This document shows positions 13,870 through 23,387 of a DNA stretch of 64,000 nucleotides, one piece after another. Position 1 is the first letter of the stretch. Each line of letters opens with the position of its first letter. The notes under the pieces are model-generated. The model did no database searches, had not been told where the DNA came from, and was given only the letters and a program-made list of their open reading frames with translations. Position numbers and translations under genes: made by a program. Origin of the DNA: Anoplopoma fimbria (lineage: Eukaryota > Chordata > Actinopteri > Perciformes > Anoplopomatidae); NCBI RefSeq assembly GCF_027596085.1, contig NC_072453.1:3614448-3678447 (forward strand), read 5' to 3'.

Positions 13870-16452
13870 GATCAGGAGAGGAGACGCTCAGCGCAAACAG
13901 AGGCGATAGTGCATCGTCATGACGAGGTGTAAAAACAGCGCTTGTGGACTCATCATGAAACAATGTTGTTCAAAAAAAGTGTGTGTGTGTATGTGTCTCT
14001 GTGTATGTGACAGAGGAATTGTGCTGTTTTAATGAAGCAAGTCGGTGCTGCATACCGAGAGGTTGAAGTGCTCCTCCGGTCACTGCATTCCAATAGGAGT
14101 GACGAGGCACATCCCAGCCTTTGTACTTTAACTGATTTCTATTCATAAACTGTATTCGTTGTGTGTCGTGGATGTTTGTGCCCATAATATTGTTCCAAAT
14201 TTGCAAGCTGCCGTGTTCCTTCGTGAGAGTTAATATCTTAAAAGTTAAAGGATTGAATGTAAGAAAAAATTGTGTTTTCCAGAGCAAAACTACAGTGAGT
14301 CTCGTTACCACTTCCTGCATTCGTCTGACGGCGAGGGCTGTGCACAGATGCTGGTGGAGTATTCAGCGTCACGAGGCTTCCGAAGCGAGGTCGACATGTT
14401 TGTGGCGCAGGCCGTCCTTCAGTAAGTCAAACACCAATATTAGTGTATTATTCAGAATCTGTATATTCAGTGGAGAGAGTGGTGGTATTGGTGCATCATC
14501 CTCCAGTATGTTTGTCATATCCACTGTCTGTCTGTCAGTAGTTATTTTAAAGTGTTTGGTCTCTCTGTGTTTCTGGTCTGCCGTTTCTCTCTCTTCCTTC
14601 ATCCTCTCTGCCCCACTTTCTGTCACTATTCTTTCCCATCTTCTCCTTTCGTCTTTATCCTCTTTCCCTTTTCTATTTCTATCCTGTTTTTCTCTGATCC
14701 TCCACCCGACAGGTTCCTCTGCTTAAAGAACAAAAACGGCGCTTCTGTAGTGTTCAGCACGTACACAGAGAAACACCCGTCCATAGAGAAGGGCCCGCCC
14801 TTCGTCCAGCCTCTACTAAACTTTATATGGTTTCTGCTGCTGGCAGTGGATGGGTAAGTCTGATTTATTGTGTTGACACTGAAACCGTTTGAGTGTAATA
14901 ATGTACAGTATTGAAAAACTTCTTCTTCTCTTTTTTTCTCCTCTAGGGGTAAATTAACAGTTTTCACAGTGTTATGTGAGCAATATCAACCTTCCCTGAA
15001 GAGGGACCCCATGTATAATGAGGTGAGTGTTTAAAAATGCTGCTTGATGGTCGGGCATTTCCTCCCATGAATCACAATTTAAACTAACTGCAGTTGCAAT
15101 TCACCATGTGTACCATATGTGTAATAATTGAATAACAAGGTCTTATATGTATTATGATGGAATATTTCAGTAGTAGTTTAGAGTTTCGTATTCACCTTTT
15201 TGTGTGTTTTACTTTTTAGGACTTCTTTAACTGATATAGATAGGCAGGTTATGTTTTGCCCAAATTTTTCTTTGGTTTTGGGGTTTAGCACAGCTAAATA
15301 GCTGTGCATTAAAGTAAGTGGGGTTGTTTTTGTTTGTTGATGATACCAGTCGAGATTTTTCTGCAATTGTGTATTTGAGTTGCTATGACATACCAGTTTA
15401 TGTTCCTCCCTTAACCCCTAGGCTAGATGGGGACTTTAAAACCTGTAAACATGTCTTCGGCTGTAGTTTTGTAACCTGTCTCATTCGCAACTCTGTCCTC
15501 CTCTAACTCTTCCTTTGGACAACTCCTTGGCTCCTCAGTATCTCGACAGAATAGGACAGGTTTTCTTTGGGGTTCCACCCAAACAGTCCCCATCATACGG
15601 TGGACTGCTAGGTGAGTGCACCAAGATTTTGTAAATTACAGCAGATTAAGCAGAAATTTCCACAGATTATTTCCACATATATTACTGATCACCTGTTGGA
15701 TTAATTAAATTCTGTTCCCTGTGTGATCTCATCACTGTTGAAACAAACTTTTAAACCCTCAGGTTTTACAGATCAGGTGTGCTGCATTCAATGTGTTATT
15801 AAATACACAAACAGTATATTGAAGTATGATGGTTTATTATAGACATTAAATAATTTGCTTGACATTTTGGGAAACTTGCTCATTCGCTTTCTTGCTAAAC
15901 CTTTGATAGAATATTAACACCACCCTCCTCTCTGTACAGAAAATCTGCCTTCCTGTAATGTTGTTATCAGGTACACAACGAGCCAAGATGTGAGATTGTA
16001 GTGTAGGTATAGTGAGCAATAGAGGTGCCAGCCGGCAGATTTTTTTAACATAGAACAGAGCCAGGCTAGCTGGACTGGGGAAACCTGGGAGTTTCCAGTC
16101 TTTATGCTAAACTAACTGGCTGCTGGCTCCATCTATGTATTTTTTGCTACAGATATGAGAGTGCTATCAATCTTCTCATCTCACTCTCTGCAAAAAAAAA
16201 ATCAATGTGTGTATTTCTCAAAATGTGTAACTATTCCTTTTCAAGTGCTACATAAAGTATTAAAACACCTTTTTGAGAAAGATCTCTGCAACAAAGTAAT
16301 GTTGTACAGTATAAATCATTGTATGCACAGAATGATGATCACTGTGTTGCATCACTGCAGGAAACCTGCTGAACAGCCTGATGGGTTCAGGCGAGGAGGA
16401 TGACACAGCTGAAGAAGCTCAGGAGGACAGCAGCCCCATAGAGCTGGACTGA
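10672..16452 (+). CDS. get4: GET4, guided entry of tail-anchored proteins factor 4
   Basis: Cytosolic alpha-solenoid scaffold of the BAG6-UBL4A-GET4 complex, which hands tail-anchored membrane proteins from SGTA to the GET3/TRC40 ATPase and helps triage mislocalised proteins. Exons: 10672-10811, 11742-11820, 12432-12513, 13107-13256, 14283-14421, 14713-14853, 14947-15022, 15539-15611, 16361-16452 (TGA). Total 972 nt, 323 residues, close to the roughly 327 of the human protein. It starts [19 protein letters not shown]; the ATG is the first in frame in the GC-rich 5' region. Family-typical stretches are [56 protein letters not shown] and FFGVPPKQ, with an acidic C-terminus ending SSPIELD. All introns are GT-AG with matching phases. 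Complete and apparently functional. Confidence 0.97.
12282..12331. repeat. (GATA)n microsatellite in get4 intron 2
   Basis: About 12 uninterrupted GATA units, 100 bases before the get4 exon at 12432. Confidence 0.9.
13796..13867. repeat. (CA)n microsatellite in get4 intron 4
   Basis: About 35 uninterrupted CA units. The flanks are C/G-richer than the rest of the intron. Confidence 0.9.
15865..16245. repeat. Fish interspersed repeat in get4 intron 8
   Basis: It contains CATTTTGGGAAACTTGCTCA, TTCGCTTTCTTGC, AACAGAGCCAGGCTAGCTGG and CCAGTCTTTATGCTAAACTA. I recognise these as parts of a repeat very common in acanthopterygian fish genomes, but here the blocks look rearranged or partly inverted. 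Class (SINE or DNA element) is not assigned. Confidence 0.5.
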
Positions 16453-19242
16453 GCCTACCCCGAGACAAAGAGAACAAACAAACACAACAACAACAAAAAA
16501 AGAGGAAGCCCACGCCGCCTCCCTCCTTCACCTCCACAACAAGTGTTGGGCGATGGCGCCGGTCCATGTTTTCAGAGGCGTGCTGTTTCCAAAAAAAGCC
16601 TTTCCCAGTCTATAAATCAGAGCAAGTATCAGGCTGCCAAAACATCCCCCTCAGCATTGCCGGGACTGAATGCGCCAAACTGCAAACTCTTCCCGCGTTG
16701 AATTATTGTAAAATTATTATATTATTTTATTTGAATCATTACTTTTGTTAGTTTGGGACTCTTGCTCTCTGTTTAGGGTGTTTGCTTCTTAAACAAGAGA
16801 TAACAAACGGCCCTCTCCCTGTGATAAACTTGCTCCGAAGAGACGGGGAAGGTTGGAGTCTCCCAGTGGAGAGGATCGCATCACCAGTAAAACCTCTTCA
16901 TAATGATGATGACGACATCATTATAGGAGGGTTTAGTCAACTCGCTACAAATATTTAACTGTTTTGTTTGCCAGACAGCCACACGGCGCTCGACCAGAGC
17001 CATGGTGTTACTGCATTTTTCAGCAACTTTCTTGTTAAAAGTCTCTTCTTTCAGTAGTAAATTAAATTGTACTTGTAGTCGATGCCGTCTTTCAGTTACT
17101 TCTCATTTTGTCCTTTAGCAATATGGACAAAAAGACAACAAAGCTCTGTGTTAGTCATTATCAGAGGTCATCTTGCACCTTGAATCTCAACCAAACAAAC
17201 CCACTTTGCTCAATGTCTCCCCCACACATCATTGTGGTGGCTGTCATTTCTATTTAAGTGAATTACTGCAAACATAGAGCTGTCTGTATACAGACATATA
17301 ATAGCTCCATTGTAGAGGTCCCACTTTTTACTGTGCACCTGCTGAACTGCTGCTGTTTGCATCCCCAAGACGAATTGTGTGAACAAATCCAATTCTGGCT
17401 TTTTATTATGTTGTTTTTTTACAGCTGCCAAGTCAAACTTTCTGGAAATGAGGTGTTTAAAGCACTTACTGGTTGTTTGCTCTGGCTGCCTGTCTGCATT
17501 TTGATGTGAAAAAATAAAAAGTCAAAGCTGGGGATACCATTCAAGTCTGTAAAGTCATCTTTGAAAGAGGTTAAACGAGACCCTCTGGTGTAGTGGATTT
17601 CGCTTGTCATGTTCCAAAATGCTAATATCTAAACCAGCTGTTTACCTGACCGTTACTGATTTAGTTTCATTCCGTTTTCCCTTTTTTGTTTGTTAAACAA
17701 GTGGATCAGTCGCCCCAACATCAGTTCAGCCAGTGCACAATCAGAAGTGTGATATTCTTTTTCTTTTTTTTTTTTTTTTTTCTTTTTTTATAAAAACAAT
17801 AGTTACTGTTTATCAGTGTTAACTTTATCGTCTCAGAACACACTCACTCTGCTCGTTTCTCTTGACAGCTTTCTTTTCTCGCATATTTCAGTCTTCTGCA
17901 TCTTTTTGTCCTCTTAGTGACATTGGATCAGTCCAGGGCTTGTCAGATTTAGGATTAAAAAAAACAAAAACAAAAAAATAAACTAACTGCTCTAGATCAT
18001 CTTAAAGGAGGGGTCACATCCCCCCCTGTGAAGTCAAGTTTGAATTTAATACTAGGAAAGTCCAGAGGTCTTCCAATGTAGAGTAATGCTTATTTACTTC
18101 TGTGTAACTATCTGTGTGGGACTGTTGAACACCAAAGTGGCCAATACTAAATAAGAAATGAGGAAACAAAAAATGATTTGAATCTGTAGAGCAAAGCATT
18201 TAAATAAACAAAAGCATTACTTGGTATAACTGAACTGGTGTTTAAGGAATATTATTTTAGGGTTCCTGTATTAATGAGAAAAAAGGATGAAACAATGCCA
18301 TGAATATTATTCTTTTTTGATAATGGTTTTGGTACATGACAGATTAGTTGGGTCCTTTTGAACATTTTACTCATTTATTTACAAAATGATTTGTTTCATA
18401 AACTTTAATATTGGCCATTTTGACTTGCCATACAGGACCGGCTGGCTCAATATCATAGTGCTACACTACAGAGAGACGGAAGGAATAGTGTTGAGTTGTC
18501 AATGTACTCTGCTGTGATTAAATCTATCTAATATTGAAGATGCAAAGAGAAAGAGTCCAGTGATGTGGCAGTCAAAGAGTTAACAGCAGCAGTCATCAAA
18601 CACTGAAGAAGAAGAAGAAAAAAAAAAAAAAAAAAAACGGCAAAGAAATATTTAAAGACTCAGCTTTACCAGTATTGTGTTCAGTCCTGAAAAGCCACAA
18701 TTCTACCGACCGGCTCTTTCCGCAGGCGTCTCTGTTACATCACAGGGGTCTACCGTCTAGAGGCACATCTGAACAAAAATTACTTTTTGGTTGCAATTCA
18801 ATTGTCACAACTTCCTTTTGCTAATCTGAAAGTCAGTTTTGTTAGAATTCTCCTATATCATCTTTATCATCTGGCAGTAAAAAAAAAAAAAAAAAAAAAG
18901 ATGTGTGACCAAAGGCCTGTCTGTCGTTACAGCTGTCTGATTTTGTTTTTGATAATATTTTTTTCCTTTTTACTAAAGAGGAGTGTTTGCCTTTTCAATG
19001 ATTCACTAATTAAGTAAATAAACTACAGCTGAGAAGAGTTTGAGAATGTCTTGAAACAAAAATTGTCCTGTTTTTTTTTTTATTGCTTCATAGTGTGCAT
19101 TAAAAGTTGGTGCATGGGTTACTAGGATATAGCATATTTTAATGTAAGATTTAAGAAAATAACCCTAACCCTATACAAAAAACAATCAATATTAAGTTCA
19201 TAATATACTTAATAGCAACATATTAAACACAAGTAAAAAAAA
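16453..19242 (+). other. Probable long get4 3' UTR and downstream spacer
   Basis: No spliced coding pattern was seen. AATAAA signals occur at 17513, 17977, 18203 and 19017, so get4 could use several poly(A) sites, with a 3' UTR anywhere from about 1 to 2.6 kb. Poly(T)/poly(A) runs lie near 17759-17790, 18617-18637 and 18880-18899. Which signal is used cannot be told from the sequence. Confidence 0.45.
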
Positions 19243-19628
19243 TTGATTCAATTCAATTCAGTTTATTTTGTATAGCCCAGAATCACAAATTTGCCTCAGA
19301 GGGCTTTACAATCTGTACACATGCGACATCCTCTGTCCTTCCCTCACATCGGCACAGGAAAAACTCCCCTAAAAAACCCCTTTAACAGGGAGAAAAAAGG
19401 AAGAAACCTCTGGGAGAACGACAGAGGAGGGATCCTTCTCCAGGATGGACAGAATGCAATAGATGTCATGTGTACAGAATGAACAGCATAACAGAGATAC
19501 AACACATTCAATGTATATGACATAAATGATTCATGATATAATAAGACTACTTATAATAACAGCAGCAATTATCATAGTAGAATTATAATTATGAAAATAG
19601 GGATAGTAATGTGACTAATAATCGAAGT

Positions 19629-19911
19629 AGAGTGGGTGTCAGTCGGCTCACAGCAGGAGGCACGACTACGGTCCAGGTACCACAACGATTCATGGAAACC
19701 TGCAGAGCAAGAAAGCAAAAAGGGCTTCAGGGTGGAAGTAAAGCTAAAATGCTTAATGGTACAGGTAATAGTAATAGTAATGTGACTAATAATGATAGTG
19801 GTAGTAGTAGTGGGTGTCAGCAGGGCCTCAGCAGGTGGCACGATGACACGTCCAAATATAACCCAGATTCCTGGGAACCTGCGAGGCGAGAAAGCACAAG
19901 AACTCCGGGGA
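19629..19911. repeat. Imperfect direct duplication inside the LINE 3' UTR
   Basis: Two units about 180 bases apart (starting near 19629 and 19810) share AGTGGGTGTCAG, a CAGCAGG.GGCACGA block, TGG.AACCTGC and GAGAAAGCA-like blocks. They are diverged, and are probably part of the LINE family's consensus rather than a local event. Confidence 0.5.
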
Positions 19912-20067
19912 AGAAGCAAAATCAGTAATGTGCATAAATAGGAGATTAATACATAAAGGAGTGAGAGAAGAGGAGAGAGGAGCTCAGTGTATCCTAGGTA
20001 GTCCCCCGGCTGTCTAGGCATATAGCAGCATATCTAGGGGCTGGACCAAGGCGAACCTGAACCAGCC

Positions 20068-20898
20068 CTAACTATAAGCGCTATCAAAAAGGAAGGTCTT
20101 AAGCCTGCTCTTGAAAGTGGTGAGTGTGTCTGCCCCCCGGACTGAAACTGGAACCTGGTTCCACAGAAGAGGAGCCTGATAACTGAAGGCTCTGGCTCCC
20201 ATCCTACTTTTATATACTCTAGGAACCACAAGTAACCCTGCATTGATTGAGCGCAGCTCTCTAGTTGGGTAATATGGAACTATAAGTTCCTTAAGATAAG
20301 ACGGTGCCTGGCCAGTTAGAGCTTTGTAGGTAAGTAAAAGAATTTTAAATTCTATTCTTGATTTAACAGGGAGCCAGTGCAGAGAAGCTAATACTGGAGT
20401 AATATGATCTCTTTTCTTAGTTTTTGTTAGAACACGTGCTGCAGCATTCTGGATCAACTGTAAAGATCTAAGAGACCTATTAGAGCAGCCTGATAATAAG
20501 GAGTTACAGTAATCTAGTCTAGAGGTAACAAATGCATGAACTAGTTTTTCTGCATCACTTTGAGACAGGATTTTCCTGATTTTCGCAATGTTACGTGAAT
20601 GAAAAAAGGCTGTCCTTGAGATCTGTTTTATATAAGAGTTAAAAGACAGATCCTGATCAAAGATAACTCCAAGGTTCTTAACGGTAGTGCTGGATGCTAG
20701 AGCAATGCCATCTAGAGAAACTATATCGTTAGATAATTGATTTCGAAGGTGATCTGGGCCTAGTAGGATAACTTCTGTTTTTTCAGAGTTTAACATTAAG
20801 AAGTTACAGGTCATCCAGGTTTTTATGTCCGTAAGACATGCTTGAAGTTTAGAGAACTGGTTAGTTTCGTCTGGCTTGATTGATAGATTCATACCCAT
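20068..20898 (-). pseudogene. C-terminal fragment of LINE reverse transcriptase
   Basis: An uninterrupted 276-codon ORF. It begins downstream of where the catalytic FADD box of RT would lie, so it cannot encode an active polymerase. It keeps stretches typical of the RT C-terminal region of CR1/L2-like LINEs, such as SRLDYCNSLLSGC, LQLIQNAAARVLTKTKKRDH, PVLASLHWLPVKSRIEFKIL and AFSYQAPLLWNQVPVSVR. An open frame this long suggests a fairly recent insertion. Exact clade (L2 versus Rex1-like) is not settled. Confidence 0.85.
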
Positions 20899-21049
20899 GA
20901 TCTATATTTTAATACATTCATAGATTCATGTTTATTTCTTCAAATGTATGAAAAGGACAGCACGTCATAACACTATAATTAAACCAAACAGGTGTGGCTA
21001 AAATTCCTTTTTTTATTAGTTGTTTAATGTGCAGGGTTACGCTGCAGGT

Positions 21050-21300
21050 AATAAGCGAAAATTACACAAACAATGATTTGATGATAATGATAAACGGTGC
21101 AAAACTTTGGCGCCTGCATGCACACAAATCAAGTAGACACAAACGCAGATAGAAATCAGCCTCCGAACAAGTTCAAACTTGGCAGATCTGCCAGAGGAAT
21201 GAACATGCTCATCAATTGTCTGAGTATCTGGATCTCTTTTAGTGAAATACATGTGTGCACAGTGTGATTCCAGAGGATTACAAAGTGAGCTTTACAGCAG
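21050..21300 (-). pseudogene. Decayed partial duplicate of two exons of the SUN-domain gene
   Basis: On the minus strand this block parallels exons 3 and 4 of the SUN gene at 24258-24631. It shares the intron/exon junction TGCATGCAG|G.GCCA.AGTTTT and the string AAACAAGTTC/GAACAAGTTC in the intron. It also shares the CACATGTATT and CCTCTGGCAGA / CCCCTGGCAGA segments of the coiled-coil exon. About 100 bases between the two exons are missing. The acceptor before the first exon has changed from CCTCAG to CCTCTG, and similarity to exon 4 is lost after about 35 bases. It cannot yield a SUN protein. Confidence 0.8.
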
Positions 21301-22059
21301 TTTAACAGAGCAATGTGCCAAAGATACTAGTTTCTACTATAACAAAACAACAAAATTTCACTATCCTTAGAGCAGCAAGTTTTTTAGGGTCTTAAGTGTT
21401 GGCAATATCAAATGTGCCATAACTAAACCTGATCTGACTTATCTAAACGACACAGCTGCTCCGTGAACATTCGAGCTACAAACTGTAAATGGAAAAAACA
21501 CCTAATTCATCCCAAAGAAAGTATTTATCTCAAAGTTGCTCAGAATACCTAGGCCTTTTGAGATTAAATATATAACCAGCAACAGAAAAACACACTAAAA
21601 TGTAGCTTTCTACATTTGACACACCTTATTTTTGCACAAGCTTGTTGATCCAAGTACTGGAAGTTCTGTTTCAAAACGATTACCTTGATAAGTTTACGTT
21701 ATTGTCATGAAGTTGACGTGTAGCATTTAGCCCGATTATTTTACTAGAGAAGACTCATCAGTTTGTTGTTCTAGTTGAACCACACTAAGACTACAATACA
21801 CTTTGCACTCTGATGTTACACAGTGGACTTTCTTCCCTCTTTGGCCGACTAATAGACACCTGCTAGCAGAGATCACACAAACCCAACAACAGCAAAGTTT
21901 AGTTTGGGCCGGTCATCGTCTTCACAGAATTATGTTAAATTAAAAAGTGTTTTAGCAGAGTGGCATTTTAACTGCCCAAAGTGTTGACCATTGGCGGCTA
22001 GAAATGAAAAGTTTTTTTTCAAATTCACATTTCAAATTACATTTGTCAATTATAACACC
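21301..22059. other. A/T-rich spacer, no gene seen
   Basis: No exon pattern or recognised repeat was identified on either strand. Confidence 0.5.
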
Positions 22060-22160
22060 AGATTAGCTGTGGGAGGAAACCGGAGCGCCCGGAGTAAACC
22101 CACGCAGACATGGAAGACCAGTGGTGTTAACCCCTGAGCCACCATGCTGCCCGATGAGAA
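22060..22160 (-). mobile_element. Internally deleted SINE fragment
   Basis: Read on the minus strand it starts GGGCAGCATGGTGGCTCAGG, the 5' head of the same tRNA-derived family seen at 29282-29566. It then jumps to TCTGCGTGGGTTTACTCCGG and GGTTTCCTCCCAC, internal segments of that repeat. The B box and middle are missing. Confidence 0.6.
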
Positions 22161-22384
22161 GGTAAACCAACCTCAAAACATCTGGGAACATGTCGAATTG
22201 ATTTGCATTTATGAATTTGTAGTCACTAAAATATAGTTCAGAGGTTTTTTTTTCATAGTTTGACCACCTCCCTTTGCATAAAGGGAGATGGACAAAATAT
22301 TTATGGAGCAACCTTGGTTATAATGCAATCGTGTGAACTTTCTATTCTTATTTAAAATAAGTTATATTTTAGTGACTACAAATT

Positions 22385-23372
22385 AATAATATTATATTAT
22401 TTTCTATTCTATTCTGTTCTATTCTATTCTATACAATTAAATTAATTATATTATATTACATTACATTAAATTACATTACATTATTTTACATCACATTACA
22501 TTATATTATATTATATTATATTTTATTATATTTACATCATTTTACATTACATTACATTACATTATATTATATTAAATTATATTACATTACTTTATATTAT
22601 ATTATATTACATTATATTACATTACATTACATTACATTAAATTATTTTACATTACATTATATTATATTATATTACATTACATTACATTAAATTATTTTAT
22701 ATTACATTACATTATATTATATTATATTATATTACATTACAATACATTACATTACTTAAATTATTTTACATTATATTATATTACATTACATTACATTACA
22801 TTAAATTATTTTACATTACATTATATTATATTACATTACATTAATTACATTATTTTATATTATATTACATTATATTACATTATTTTACATTACATTACAT
22901 TATTTTACATTACATGATATTATATTACATTACATTACATTAAATTATTTTACATTACATTACATTACATTATATTACATTACATTACATTACATTACAT
23001 TACATTAATTACATTACATTATATTACATTATTTTACATTACATTATTATTATATTACATTACATTATATTACATTACATTACATTATATTACATTACAT
23101 TACATTACATTACATTACATTATATTACATTACATTACATTACATTAAATTATTTTACATTACATTACATTATATTATATTACATTATATTACATTACAT
23201 TACATTAAATTACATTATATTACATTACATTACATTATATTATATTATATTACATTACATTACATTACATTACATTACATTATTTTACATTACATTACAT
23301 TATATTATTATATTATATTATATTATATTATATTACATTATATTATATTACATTATATTACATTACATTTAG
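22385..23372. repeat. About 1 kb of degenerate (TTACA)n / (TATTA)n pentanucleotide array
   Basis: It begins with a short TTCTA-type stretch (about 22401-22432), then nearly a kilobase of interleaved TTACA, TATTA and TTTTA pentamers with higher-order repetition (blocks ending AAATTATTTTACATTACA recur many times). It stops about 16 bases from the stop codon of the SUN gene. Length in the assembly may be unreliable. Confidence 0.92.
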
Positions 23373-23387
23373 CCTAATTCTCATGTT

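Larger units (their letters stand above)
19243..20905 (-). mobile_element. 5'-truncated CR1/L2-type LINE
   Basis: On the minus strand it carries the C-terminal part of a reverse-transcriptase ORF (20898-20068), then a 3' UTR of about 0.8 kb that ends in short ATTGA/ATTCA units at about 19243-19262, a terminal microrepeat typical of CR1/L2-like LINEs. The sequence near 19262-19310 (GTATAGCCCAGAATCACAAA) is a familiar 3' end of such fish elements. The endonuclease and most of the RT are missing, as expected from incomplete reverse transcription. No clear target-site duplication was found by eye. Confidence 0.85.

Noticed and set aside
14163..14726. 187-codon plus-strand frame overlapping get4 exon 5
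   Set aside because: It is in a different frame from the get4 exon, crosses intron sequence, and has no family resemblance.
22385..23372. Considered as a CRISPR-like or origin-type repeat array
   Set aside because: It is a simple pentanucleotide satellite without unique spacers, in vertebrate DNA.
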